From: Paramoeba atlantica | Lineage: Eukaryota; Discosea | Assembly (NCBI GenBank): GCA_977017575.1 | Contig: CDRNVI010000168.1 | Coordinates: 62,001 to 126,000, forward strand | Reading direction: 5' to 3' | Length of the DNA: 64,000 nt | Shown here: positions 29,858-41,197 of the stretch, one piece after another | Numbering within the stretch: the stretch's first letter is position 1 | Layout: every line of letters starts with the position of its first letter | Translations under genes and position numbers: made by a program | The notes under the pieces: model-generated | Seen by the model: only the letters and a program-made list of their open reading frames with translations | What the model was told of the DNA's origin: nothing | Databases searched by the model: none

Positions 29858-31981
29858 TCATAACTCCCGATGAAAGGATTTTTGAGGTTTCCTTTCAAAA
29901 ACAGAATCCATCATCAATTCATCTGATGGAGTTTCGGAAATGTACGCATCAACAGGAGGGATAAAATCCTTCTTTCGGGAGACTAAATTTTTTTTTTTAA
30001 TTTCAAAATAAAAATCCAAGAAATTTTGGGACAACTTAAAACAAAAAACAAAAATCAACCTCGAGGTGAAAGATCCATCAAAGTGAAATCAATGTTCAAG
30101 GGACCCCCAAAAACATCGTTTGCGACAGTAAGTTCTGGCTGGTTTTGTTGAAAAAGAGAAAGAACTCAATTCAGTTATTTGGAAGATTTTTTTTTGAAGT
30201 TAAAAAAAAAAGGGTCAGCCAAAGAATGAATAACCTCATCAGCAATTAAAAGAGCAGAAAGGTCAGTAGTTTCCCCTCTCTGAACCCGAAGAGAATTCAC
30301 AACCGAGAAAAAAATCAGACAATATGGCTTTTCTTGTTTCATAACAATCATCTAAAAAACAAAATAAATATTTAACACACTCTATCCATGAGAAGAAAAA
30401 AAAAGAGAAACATAGTCAAATTACCTCTTCGAGATAAGGAGTGATATCATCAAGGATATCATCTGGTGTGAAGGTTTCAAGTGTTGCCCAGTATGTCAAA
30501 CAAGGTACCTCATCACTAAAAACAAACACATACTCCTTTGCATCAAGTTCAAGAACCTGACGAGTTGAATATCCGGAAATGTTCGATTTTGCTGCTCCCA
30601 TTTGATAGTAAAGGTCGTTTTGATCTTCGACTCCAGCAATTTTTGCTAACTGGTTCCCATACTTCACATCCCATTCTGTTGTTGTGGGCGAACTATTGAT
30701 TTATAGTTGGTGATTAGAACATATCCATGAAATGAGGATCAATTTTTCAAAGAATAAAATAATAATCAAAAAAAAAAGAAGAAATTCATACGAATAACCG
30801 AGGGTATCTGATAAAATGGCAGACAACATACATTGAGCCGCTTTTGTTGATGGGATTCGTAACGAGTTCTAGAAAAAGGGGGTTAAAAACTTAATTTTTT
30901 TTTTCGGTTCTGGGAAAAAAATGATTAGGTATTCTGAATAACATGAACCACAAACCAAAAACATCTCATAGATAAGAGTTCCAGTGGATCCCCAGGGACG
31001 AATATCAATGTGAATAACCGATTCATGAGTCACAATTGCACTTTGAATTGCGTGGTGATCAATAATTGCTGGAAGTGTGAAGCTTAAATTCTTGTTTTGG
31101 AGGAACCAAACAAAAATATAAAGAAGAAAAGACAAACCAGCAAGCTTTTCCCGAGGGATATCAAAATATGTGACCGGGGATTGAGACTGTTGATTATGAT
31201 CGACAAGCCCAACACACGAAAAATTTGCGCTGATGATAAAATGTGAATTGGATTAGTAAAAGAAATTGGAACAAGAAAATGACACACGATCTACTGTCAA
31301 AAGAGAGCAGAAAAAAAAGTACTTATCATAGGTCTCTTTAAAAAGAGGAGGGGGATTCGGAAATCCAAAATGATCAATCACAAATTGAGTCTCTCGATTC
31401 GGCACTTCTGAGATGGAATAAGACCCACTAAAAAAAAAAAGACAGAAAATGATTTGAGATAAAATCAAAAAAAATTAAGTTCCAGTTGAATCAAAAGAAA
31501 AATGAAAAAAGAAATCGATCTCAGATACTTGAAAAGTTCAGCTGCAGAATACGAATTACAATAAGAATCAGTATCCGGACTTAAATGGCCAACCCAAAGA
31601 CACCCAGGAGGATATTTGTCAGCAATCGATGCAGGGTGTTTGTGTTCCCACCAATAGAAAGATATACCAATGATAACACAAATCTAAAAAAGTCGAATAA
31701 AAAAGAGTCCAAAAATCGAAAATTGCTCTTCTTTTTTTTTTCAAGAGAAAAGATCTACAAACCAAAATAGTAAAAAGAGTGATGGAGGTCAAAAGCAAAG
31801 CTGTATTTCTTTTTTCCCAATCATTTTCGGGACATTGTTGAAGGCAAACCTCTTCAACTCCATTTTTCACATCAGTCTCTTCTCGAGCTGCTCCATCTTC
31901 AACCACTCCTCCAGTAACAATTGGTGGAGCCCCACCTGGAACTGGTGATCTCCCAAACCACTCTCGAATCCAGCTGTACAT
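29858..31981 (-). CDS. Family II (DHH-type) inorganic pyrophosphatase with N-terminal membrane anchor
   Basis: Exons (minus) 31981-31763, 31683-31529, 31427-31323, 31229-31138, 31068-30956, 30868-30792, 30692-30425, 30351-30235, 30138-30060 and 29982-29858; 449 residues, phases consistent. The first 60 residues are cytosolic-looking, then one membrane helix (LLLTSITLFTILICVIIGIS). The rest is a manganese-dependent family II PPase: metal ligands in VGHLSPDTDSYCNSYSAAEL, VGLVDHNQQ, AIIDHHAIQ, then HIDIRPWGSTGTLIYEMF, CMLSAILSDTL, and the C-terminal substrate motif SRKKDFIPP. Reaction: pyrophosphate to two phosphates. This family is typical of bacteria and archaea, so old lateral transfer followed by intron gain is inferred. 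The catalytic domain would face the lumen or exterior if type II. Confidence 0.88.
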
Positions 31982-32445
31982 CAAACTCTCGTTGTTTGCT
32001 CACCAGCGAAGCGTTGTTTGTGCCAAACAAGACAACAAAAACGAAAATAAGGTAACTTTTTTTCGAACTTGAAAAAAATCAATCGAAAGATTTTCAACAG
32101 TCGAAAAAAAAAACCATAAAAATGACCTCACTTTTGAAGAGGAAAGAAGAAAGAGGCAACAAGCATCCTCAATTTTAATTTTTTTTTCCCTGTCATTCAG
32201 AGAATACACAGTGTCACTGTTTACATTTCAAATCTCCCATTGATTTTCCTCTGAGATGGAATTGAGGTGTGATTGTCTTCTCTGTTTTTGTCTCTTTCAT
32301 CCTTTGGGGGGGAGTTTCTTTTTTCGTTTCAAGTGGTTCGACTCTTCGTGCTTCATGTTCACTCTTTTGAGAGTGGAAAAAGTCTTGACACTACACAGCA
32401 TTTCGGTGGGTGAGTCAAAGACGCAGTGATAAAATACTTGATCTT
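31982..32445. other. Intergenic, no gene seen
   Basis: 5' region of the pyrophosphatase and 3' region of the Ras-like gene. No family resemblance in any frame. Confidence 0.5.
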
Positions 32446-33091
32446 CTAGTTCTCCTCACTTTCTGGACTTTTCCCTCTTCGGCTTGCCCCTTTGACATTC
32501 TAAACGAAAAAAAATAACTTTTTTGAGAACAAGAAAATGGGAGATGTTGGATGGAAGAAAAAAAGGAAACCAATGCCGCTCCAATTTGATTCAAAATCTC
32601 CAGAATAATATTTTGAAAAGTCGAGTCGATTCTCGAATCAGTTTTCACAACTTGGAATCCTTTCTCCTCAGCTTCCTGTCGAAAATAAAAATTGGATTTT
32701 CAAATCAACAAAATTCAACTTATTATTTTGAACTCCAAACCAAACAGAAAAAAACCTCATTTTTTCCAACCACCAAACGAAAACCAGAAAGCAAAGGAGT
32801 AACGCGATCCCAAAACGTTTTGGGATCACTTGGATGAGAGTTGAGAACAACTCCCCAAGATTGTTCGAAGAGGTTCCTTAAATGAATTTGTTCAAGATTT
32901 TCAATTTGGTTTGCGTGAGAAATCAGATGAAAGTGAATTTGAATAACTCGATCTTCAAAGACAACTTTCCTTCTTCGATGGTCGAGCTTATTTCCCACTT
33001 TTGCCATACTTTCAAAACAACTATCAGCACCAATCACAACAACTTTTACAATATCTTCTGGAGTTTTCTGGTGGCTGGAAGAACCCCCCAT
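32446..33091 (-). CDS. Ras-like pseudo-GTPase with myristoylation-type start
   Basis: Exons (minus) 33091-32756, 32675-32571 and 32499-32446, all phase 0; 164 residues. The fold order of a small GTPase can be followed: strand KVVVIGADSC at the P-loop position, QSWGVVLNSHPSDPKTFW (the A-x-G-I-x-V-Y-x-V-T-x-x-x-S-F strand-helix of Ras/Rab), RLVVGKNE at the G4 position, KTDSRIDSTFQNIILEILNQ (G5 and last helix), and a tail starting NVKGASRR, matching the NVKGAKR tail of the Rho-like genes. All guanine-nucleotide motifs are lost: no GKS/T, no DxxG, no NKxD. It starts MGGSSS like Rho copies 2 and 3. Assignment rests on pattern only. Confidence 0.55.
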
Positions 33092-33297
33092 GTTCCTTCC
33101 ACAAGTTTTTTGTTCAAAAACAAAAATAATTATCAGAAAAAGAAAAAGCGTTCAAAAAGTCCCAATACTCCCTCATTTAGATTCCTATTTCATTTTTTTG
33201 GTGAATTTTTTGGGACTTTTTCCACATTTTTATTTATTTTTTGTTTCATTTCTTTTTTGTGTTCCTCCAAAGGAGTTTCAAGCAAACAAAAAGAGGA
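33092..33297. promoter_or_regulatory. 206-base divergent promoter region
   Basis: Lies between the starts of the pseudo-GTPase (minus) and the sedolisin protease (plus). AT-rich; no element recognised. Bidirectional use is inferred from spacing. Confidence 0.3.
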
Positions 33298-36200
33298 ATG
33301 TCCCAACAACGCTTTCTCTTATTTTGTGTTTTGTGCTTTGTTTGTTTTGGTTCTTGTCAAGAAGAACCGCGAGCACTTTTATATGGGCGTCCTTATGGTC
33401 TCTTTCTCTTTTCTTTGTTTCTTTCAGTGTTCTTCTTTCTCATGAATTTTGTTTTCTCTTCCCAGCTCCTTCTCCCTACGTCGAATTGGCAAGGGCTCCT
33501 AAGAATCATGGGGTCGTCTTTACCATTGCTTTAAAGCAGGTTTTGAGAACAAAATCTCTCTTCTTTCAACCACAAATTGAAAGTTTCTTTCTTTCAGAGA
33601 AATTTGGATCGCCTTGAAGAAGTTTTGTTTCAAGTTTCAGATCCCAAACATGAACTTTACGGCAAGCATTGGACTCGAGAGCAGGTTTCCAAAAAGCTAT
33701 TTCTCTTTTTATCTTATTTTTTTATTCATAACAAAACAAGGTTCTTGATTTGGTTGCTCCTTTCGAAGAAGATGTCGCACCAGTTCTTCAGTGGCTTCGT
33801 GATGTGAGTCTTTTCTTTTTTCTTTTATGATTCTCAACCAGAAGAAATTTTTCCTGTGGACTTGAATAACTTTCTTGAATCAATAGACTGCTGGAAGTGA
33901 AGCTCTTAAAATTGAAAACCGTCGAGATGCGCTCAAAATTTCGACTTCTGTTGGTTCTGTTTCTTGATTTCTTGAAGTTTTCGTCCAGACTGATATTCTA
34001 ATATTTTGGAACAGGAGTTGCAGAACGGTTGTTTCAAACTCGTTTAGTCTATTTTAGAGACAACTCAAAACCCAAGTCTCATGCCTTTATCAAATTTATG
34101 GGACAATTTTCGATCCCCACCTCCGTTACTTCAGTCATTGATATGGTCACTGGTCTCACGGAATTTCCTCCAAATTCGTTTACCCCCAAAGTTGTTGTTG
34201 ATGCTGAGAATGGAACCAATAGCTGCAACACTCCTTACACGTTTGTTGTCACTCTTTTTTGATATATATATTTTCTTCCCTCCTCCTATTTTCCCTACAC
34301 AAATTAATTAGTTGTTTTCAATCACTCATCAATCTCTTCCCCCCCCCCATCATGTTTTTCTCGATCTGGTTCCTTTTTTGTTTTCTGACTAAACTCCTTT
34401 TTATTTAAGGTTGAAGAAAATTTACAATATGTCAGAGACTCTCACTATTTCCAATAATATGGCAACACAAGGTCCTTTCTCTCGTGATGCTCACCAGGTA
34501 CGAGGGTTCATTTTTTTAAAAAAAATCCTTTTTTCTTTTGAAACCACCTGATATTTGACCACAAAAACTTCTTTTTTTCTTTTTCTTATTTTTTTTTTAA
34601 TAGACCAAAACTATTGGTTTTGGGGAGTCCGATTTGCAAGAATGGGAAGAACTCAACAACTTACCAGTTGTTCCTGTCTCTTCTATAATTGGAGATGCAG
34701 CTTATCTCTATGGTCCTGATGACTCTTCTCTTGCTGGTGGTGAAGCTCTTCTTGATATTCAGGTATCTCTCCTCCTCCTCTCGATACTTTTTGTGGAGAT
34801 AATCTCAGATGTTAAAAATTATTCGACAATAGATGATGATGGGATTTGCACCTGGAGCAAACACTTCGTTTTGGATTATTTCTGATTGGATTTATGAGTT
34901 TGCGAATGAGATCCTCTCAACACCTGGAGGTTTTTTTTTCTTTCAATTCATTTTTGTTTTTAGGAAACTGGAATTTCTCTCCAATAATAATAATAATAAT
35001 AATCTCTCGTTCGAACAGCACCCTTGGTGAACTCAATGAGTTATGGTTATGAAGAGATCAATCAATGTGATATTACCAATTGCACTGCTCTTGGATTTCC
35101 AGACAGTATCACATACATTCAAAGGACTGATGCTGAGTTCATGTTAGTCTCTCCTTTTTATTGAGAAGACAAGAGGAAAGAGAGAATTTGTTGCGAAAGA
35201 AGTCGAAAAATTGGTAATTTTCGTTCAGGAAATGTGGTGTCTCTGGTTATACTGTCTTAGCAGCGAGTGGAGACAATGGTGTTGAGCCCAACCGAGATTG
35301 TACACAGATGTTTCAGGTTTTTTGGATCGATCGTTTAATTTATTTATTTTTGAGAATAATTTACGAATCGTTGGGAAAAATGCTCGTCAATGAGTCTAAT
35401 ACCTAAAATTTACAGGTGTATCCTGCCTCTTCATTGTATGTCACAACTGTTGGTGCTACTGCAGTGATCAAATCGTTTGGAATCTTAATTTTCATCTTCC
35501 TTTTTTTTTTTTTCTTCTGAACAAAATTCCTTTCACAGAGACTCTGATGACCCAATTGGATCTGACGCACCCCCAATTTGTGACCAAGGAAGGTTCTTGA
35601 ATCAATAATTTATCAAATTAATCGATTATTTCTTTATACTAAAGGAACCAAACTAAAACAATATTTCTACAAATAGAGATTGTGAATGCTCAACCTCACA
35701 AGTTGAAAATGGAGCAATGCACACCAACGCTGCTTTGTTTGATACAGGTATTCTATTCCCTTCAAGCTCCTCATCTTTAAAAAGAAATACCCTTTCTTTA
35801 TTAAACTTTTCTTCCCTCTTTTCACACAGGTGGCGGATTTTCTCACTACAATCCTCGCCCAACTTGGCAAGATTCTGCTGTTCAGCAATATTTTAGCAGT
35901 GGTGTTGAGGTAATTTTTTTTTTGAAGATTTATTCCAGTTTTACTTTATCTTCTAAAAAACCAATCCTTTAATTTTTTCTAGTTCCCAGACCAAAAGTAT
36001 TGGAATTCAACCAACCGTGGGTATCCTGATGTCGCGGCTTGTGGTGCTGATATTGCTGTTTATCAAAAAGGCAAAATTAATAAGGTTTGTTGTCTCTCTG
36101 ATCCATCTCAAAAAAAGACAAATTATGTCTCCCAATCCTCTTATTTGTTTATTTTCTCCCTTCTCCACAGTTGGCCGGAACTTCTGCATCCTGTCCAATC

Positions 36201-36695
36201 TGGGCAGCGATTTTGAACATGTTAAATTCAGATCGCATTGACGCAGGAAAATCGCCTCTTGGCTTTGCTAATCCTTTGTTGTATTCTATGTGGCAAGAGG
36301 TAATGAAATTTTCATTCTTGTCATTGACTTTCCTTTAACAAAGATTGTTTTTTCAGAACCCAAGAACCTTTAACGATATTACTGTCGGTCATAATGGAGG
36401 GAATCATTACATTGGAATCGGGGTTTTTTGTCTTTTTTTTTTTTTTTTGGAAGTCTCTTTCAAAAGAATGATTGTTAATCACAAAATCAACAACAGGCTT
36501 GCAATAAATTCGACTTTTATGCCACAGAAGGTTGGGACGCTGTTTCAGGTCTTGGAACACCAAACTTTGGGCTGGTTTGTTATTATTCTCCTTCTCTCTC
36601 TATTTCTTTCTTTTGCAGTCGCCCCTCTTTTTTGAAGAGATGTTTTTGTTTAATCCAATCAATAGATCCGAGAATATGTTGCCAACTTATCATAA
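33298..36695 (+). CDS. Sedolisin-family serine-carboxyl protease (tripeptidyl-peptidase 1-like), 20 exons
   Basis: Exons: 33298-33397, 33466-33539, 33598-33684, 33741-33803, 33887-33953, 34015-34240, 34410-34497, 34604-34762, 34833-34929, 35019-35142, 35229-35316, 35416-35474, 35539-35592, 35677-35747, 35830-35909, 35983-36084, 36171-36299, 36357-36422, 36497-36574 and 36666-36695; 613 residues. Signal peptide, then a pro-domain (SDPKHELYGKHWTREQV). Catalytic residues of family S53 are present: Glu and Asp in GGEALLDIQ, the oxyanion Asp in SGDNG and the nucleophile Ser in LAGTSASCP. The calcium site (NDITVGHNGG, GWDAVSGLGTP) follows. Expected role: acid protease of lysosome or food vacuole, removing tripeptides from N-termini. 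Length fits the family. Confidence 0.93.
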
Positions 36696-37178
36696 GACCG
36701 CAGAGAAAAGAAGTTTTTTCCACTTGCGAAAATGATAATAAACTACACCTCCAAACTCTACACCCTCAATTTCTCAGAACCTCCAGCTAATTTCCCCTTA
36801 CTTCAGCACACCCACCCTCCTACTCCTTTTCATCCAGCCTCATCTCACGAAAGTGCGGGATGAAGCTTTTGGAGATACAAGCATCTTGCTTTCCTCTTTC
36901 CTTTGTTTTTTCTGAATAAATTAGAATTTCAAAAAAAACACAAAAAAAACACAAAAAACTCATTGTTTTTAATTTAAAGTCTTTTTTTGTTCATTATCGA
37001 TTTTTTAGGGCTACAATGAATACACGAACAGACGAAAGGTACATGTCATAACACAAAAAATCAACTTTCCATCCAATCAACACAAAACAAAAAGAATAAG
37101 ACCGCCGACAGGGAGGGAAAAGAGAAAAAGAAGGAGAAGACACGATCTAGGTCTATTGTCGCGCGTGCAATCCGGACC
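36696..37178. other. Convergent intergenic region, no gene seen
   Basis: Between the sedolisin and LIM genes, which end toward each other. Contains AATAAA-like sequence at about 36915. No coding signal. Confidence 0.55.
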
Positions 37179-37385
37179 TTAAAACAAGGGCTTGGCAGAA
37201 CGATCAACAGGGGTGTGGGTGTGGCAGTAGACCTTTCCTTCAACAGCCTTGAAGTTCTTGAGATCCAACTTGCATTGGCAATCAGCGCACTTGAAGCACC
37301 ATTTGTGGAAGAATTTACCACCAGCGGGGATCTTCTCCAAAGGATAGACGGTCTTGTTGCAGATATCACACTTGGGGTTGGCCAT
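37179..37385 (-). CDS. Single-LIM-domain protein
   Basis: Intronless, 68 residues, almost entirely one LIM domain. Two zinc fingers are visible: CDIC with HKWC, then CADC with CHTH, at the usual spacing and with the aromatic/Gly (GGKFFHKWCF) hinge. LIM domains bind proteins, often actin-cytoskeleton factors. A one-LIM protein of this size resembles small LIM/CRP-type proteins in amoebae and plants. No nuclear signal or second domain. Confidence 0.9.
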   Translation of the reverse strand: MANPKCDICNKTVYPLEKIPAGGKFFHKWCFKCADCQCKLDLKNFKAVEGKVYCHTHTPVDRSAKPLF

Positions 37386-37837
37386 TATTATTGTCGAGAG
37401 AGAGAAGGGGGGTTAAAGCAATTGAACCAAAAGGAAAACCGCAAAAAAGAAAAGAAGGTGACGTCTGGGACATTCGGTAGTATGTCTTTTTGTCTTTTTT
37501 TGTTTCTGCTTTTTTCCCCTTTTTTGCCACAAAATAAAACACCTACTACAACAATGTGGGAGCGGGGGCATTCTGCAGAAAAAAAAAAGAGTAAAAAGAA
37601 TCAAAAATACCCCTTCATTGGTTCCAGGAAAATTTTGCAAAACAATTTTTTCATTGGGTGTCCATTGTATCAAGGACACCTCCCGTTTTTTTTTTTTTGA
37701 AAATTAATAATTTATTATCACACCCCCTTTTTGTGTTTTTTTTCCTCTTTCTTGTTGCTCAAAAGTTTTTTTGTACAAAATTATTTTTTTGAGAACCCAC
37801 CGATCTCCTTGTTCTCCCTCCCCCTTCTCTCCCTTTC
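37386..37837. other. Intergenic, no gene seen
   Basis: Upstream of the LIM gene and downstream of the next minus-strand gene. T-runs and A-runs; no coding signal. Confidence 0.5.
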
Positions 37838-39062
37838 TTAGACTCCTTTCATTACATTTTTCATGGACTTTTTCTTTCCAACTTTGACTTGACGAGCAAG
37901 AAGATCATTTTCGGTCCACATCCAATAAGTTCGTTGAAGATCATGAATTGCCTGTTGTCGTCCGATGACATTCAAAGCTTGAAATGCAATTTTACTTCTG
38001 ATTGGTCGATTTCGAATTCCAGCAACAGAAGTTGCATTTTGGACAAATTGAATCAAGAAAACTAATGGGTGAGAATCCACTTGTGAGACCAATTCGATAT
38101 CATCATATCTGATTGCCCACTGTTGTTTGACAAATATTTTAAAATAAGAAAAAAGAGAATGTCCCTAATTTTTATAAGAAAAGAAATGAAAAAAAAACCT
38201 TAACAATGAAATTATTGCTGGTTTCAGAGGGTGTTGTCATAAAGAGACGATTTGTCGAAAGAACAAGACACCGATAATTCAACTTTTGTTTCTGAAAAAT
38301 TGAAAAAGCTTTTAGGAAAACAACACTCAACACTCAACACAATATTCAATTCCAAAAACCTTGTCGAATTTAAAAACAAATAGGTGTCCCTGGTAAAGAT
38401 CAGGTTGTTGAATGAGGCTCCCTGAAGATCAATAAATTTTTTCATCTTTTTTTTTAAAGGAAAAAAATGTTCAAGAAAAAAAACCTTCAAATAATGCTTG
38501 CCAAAATCTTCTCATCAGAGCCTCTGAAGCAATCGAAACAAGTGTCAGTTGGTTTGCGTCAGAAGATTTCAAAAGCATTGTCTTAAATGAAGATTCTTTA
38601 ATTGCTTTTTTCGCCATTTTCGCACCCTAGAGAGAGAACAAGAATAAGAAGGATAGAATTAAGTTGGGGTTAACTTGTAGGAAGAAAATGACCACAACCT
38701 TTTTGTCAAATTCTTGATAAACCAATCGGAGACCTCCTTCCGCTTCCTTGATTTCATGTAAGTTAAATAATGGCATCACCCAAAGCTTTTTCTTCGAGTA
38801 TGGATCAATCTAAAAAATTCAAGTTTCAATAAAAAAAAGGTTCCTTCTGAGGAACAAAAACAAAATGAAATCGAAAAAAAAAAGACTCTTCACCCTCCAA
38901 CACAAAAATCCGAACCTTGTAAAAATGTTCAGTGGAAATGAGAAGGTAGACTGGTTTGTTACTTCCTTCTTTGACTTCTAAATGGGTAATATAAGATTCT
39001 CCTTTTGCCAATAATTCTTTTGTCTCGAGTGGTGGTTGGAGGGTTGTGGCTGCATTCGCCAT
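37838..39062 (-). CDS. Hypothetical protein, six exons, possible PH-like folds
   Basis: Exons (minus) 39062-38916, 38809-38699, 38626-38485, 38421-38360, 38291-38199 and 38119-37838; 278 residues with consistent phases. Not recognised. Two segments have the strand pattern of PH or myosin-tail TH1 domains: KPVYLLISTEHFYKIDPYS and NYRCLVLSTNRLFMTTP followed by IRYDDIELVSQVD. The C-terminal helix is basic (RQVKVGKKKSMKNVMKGV), suited to acidic membranes. No signal peptide. It shares a short divergent promoter with TRAPPC6, which may mean co-expression but not a common function. Confidence 0.55.
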
Positions 39063-39229
39063 TTTTTGTTCCCTTTATTCCAAGCCCCAAACAGCCCCAA
39101 ACCACAAACGAACAAAACAAAAAAGGAGTATGGATTTTAGAACTGAAATTTTATTTGTCAGTATGGACCTTGTTTTTTTCTTTCTTTTTTTTTGGTTTTT
39201 TTTTCAGTTCTTTTTCTGTTCTGAAAAAA
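39063..39229. promoter_or_regulatory. 167-base divergent promoter region
   Basis: Between the starts of the six-exon hypothetical gene (minus) and TRAPPC6 (plus). No recognised element; bidirectional promoter inferred. Confidence 0.3.
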
Positions 39230-40058
39230 ATGGCAGATGAGAAAGAGAAAAAAGTCTTTTCTCCAAGTAAGATCCCTCTTTCAAATGTTGGAAAGATCTC
39301 TGAATCTTGTCTCGATTATTTGAATATTGAGATGGTTGAATATGTGGTTTCCACTTCCAAAGATTCAAGGGAGGACACTTTTTTGAAGTTGGAAAGGATC
39401 GGTTTTCTTGTTGGACAAAAACTTGTTCAAAGGTTTGTTATTGTTTCCTTTTTTTGAATTTCTTTTGATGTTTTCTTCCCTAACACTTCTTTTCGAATTC
39501 CAAAAAAAAAAAAGGTATGCAAAAAATCGCCCACGATTTCATGATACACTGGAGAAAATCAAGTTTGTCTGTAAAGAGTTTTGGCTGGAAGTCTTTCAAA
39601 AACAAGTGGATAAACTTCGAACAAATCACAAGGTTTGGGATTTAATACTTTCGTCGAAATCAAATTCGATTACCACAAAGAAAAAAGATTGGGGTTGAAT
39701 ATTGTACAATAATAATTTTTTTTTTCGAAAAGGGTGTTTTCGTTCTTCATGATAACAAATTTCGATGGTTAACACAATTTTCATCACATGGACCATGGAC
39801 AAGAGAAAAGTCACAAAATTATGTTCTATTTCCAAGTGGAATTATACGAGGGGCTTTAAAAGCTCTCGGGGTCTCATGTATTGTTACACCTGAAGCGAGA
39901 GAGATCCCTGCATGTTCGATTTTTCTTACTTTTTCTTTTGTGTGTGTGTAAGTTTTGTTTGTGTGCTTTCTTGGTGATCACTTTTTTTGACACAAAAACC
40001 ATCCTATCCAACAGGTACATTCACTATTGAGATTCTTCAAAATCAAAACAAAAACTAA
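39230..40058 (+). CDS. TRAPPC6: TRAPP complex subunit 6 (Trs33/TRAPPC6)
   Basis: Exons 39230-39432, 39515-39632, 39733-39913 and 40015-40058; 181 residues. Family signatures are strong: IKFVCKEFWLEVFQKQVDKL, RTNHKGVFVLHDNKFRWL, and SGIIRGALKALGVSCIVT near the end. The last intron was inferred because splicing from 39913 to 40015 gives EIPACTFTIEIL, the expected end, whereas reading on gives an unrelated tail. TRAPPC6 pairs with TRAPPC3 in the TRAPP tether, which activates Rab1/Rab11-type GTPases on Golgi membranes. Confidence 0.92.
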
Positions 40059-40256
40059 CAAAATTCATCATCACACCATATTTTGTGTGATGAATTGGAG
40101 GGAGGGACTAACCGATAAAAAACACGCTTGTGTGTGTGTGAGTGGGGGAGAAAAGAAATTCTTCCAAATTATTTTCTCTCTGTCAGAAAAGAGAGAGAGA
40201 GAAATAGACTCTCTCTTAATACTTCTCTTTTCTTATTTTTCAAATTTGATCCCTTT

Positions 40257-40973
40257 TTATCTTTTATCTTTTGCTTTCCTCTTTCGAGGGTCAGAACCAA
40301 AGTCATCTCCATCAGCTGCAGCAAGAGCATTTGCAGCAGCCAAACTTTGAACTTCTTGAATTTTCTGAATAATTTGTTTTGCTTGGTCCATATCTCTTTC
40401 TCTCTGTTTTTGAGCAATTTTTGTTTGAGTTTCTGTCGTTTCGATTACTTTAGCTGCTCGGAGCCGCCATTCACTCAAAGTTTCAAACATTCTCTCTAAC
40501 TCTTCGTCTCCTGAGATATCACGTCCAATCTTTTCATCCACAAGTAAAGCTTTTGATTTTTGATCCATCTTTCCTTTCAACACTCCGACATACATTGCGT
40601 CGATGATCAGATCTTCAAGTTCACGAACGTTCGGAAGAGAAAGTTCTTCCAAGAGAAGGGTGTAAGGCAGAACTCTCCTCGAATTTGAAAGAGTAACAAT
40701 TGTGAGTTGCCGAATTTTTTTCTTTTGAATTTCGGGGAGAGAGGCAAACACATTTTCACTCAGATCTTTGACAATTCCAAAAGCAAAAGTTTGGAGAAGT
40801 GGGAAAATCGGAAGAGAGTCGATTCCTGGAATATCCAAGAGTTCTCCAAAAACATAAATCCCAGGATCATTCAGAATTTCTTGGATAATACTCGATCGTT
40901 CTTCTTGAGAAGAACTTTGGGAAAGTTTGGAGAGGTAAGGCCTCAAAGAAGCTTCTTTCATCAACTCTTCCAT
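40257..40973 (-). CDS. CSN7: COP9 signalosome subunit 7 (CSN7)
   Basis: Intronless, 238 residues; the start is the first ATG (40973), upstream in-frame codons being non-ATG. PCI-domain protein: GIYVFGELLDIPGI, KKIRQLTIVTLSNS, YTLLLEELSLPNVRELEDL and GVLKGKMDQKSKALLV followed by GRD, all in the order seen in CSN7. The tail carries a charged helix and a basic end (DPRKRKAKDKR). CSN7 is a structural subunit of the COP9 signalosome, which removes NEDD8 from cullin ligases. Diverges from CCDC93 with about 220 bases between starts. Confidence 0.9.
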   Translation of the reverse strand: MEELMKEASLRPYLSKLSQSSSQEERSSIIQEILNDPGIYVFGELLDIPGIDSLPIFPLLQTFAFGIVKDLSENVFASLPEIQKKKIRQLTIVTLSNSRRVLPYTLLLEELSLPNVRELEDLIIDAMYVGVLKGKMDQKSKALLVDEKIGRDISGDEELERMFETLSEWRLRAAKVIETTETQTKIAQKQRERDMDQAKQIIQKIQEVQSLAAANALAAADGDDFGSDPRKRKAKDKR

Positions 40974-41197
40974 CAATTTTCTTTGCAACAAACACAATAT
41001 TTTTTTTGCAGCAAAAAAACAAAAAAAAAGAGAAAATATGTGCTGACGTCATGAAATATTTTTTGATTTTTAATTTTTAATGTGTTTTTGCACCAAAACA
41101 AAAATGACACGTAGGATTTTTTTTCACACGTCAGCCAGCTTTTTCTTTGCATTTTGACTTGAGCCAAACAAAGCAACAAGAAGGAAAAGTGTGAAGG

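Noticed and set aside
35460-35540. Possible frameshift in the sedolisin gene after VGATAVIK
   Set aside because: An ordinary intron (donor at 35475, acceptor before 35539) restores the frame and the conserved residues.
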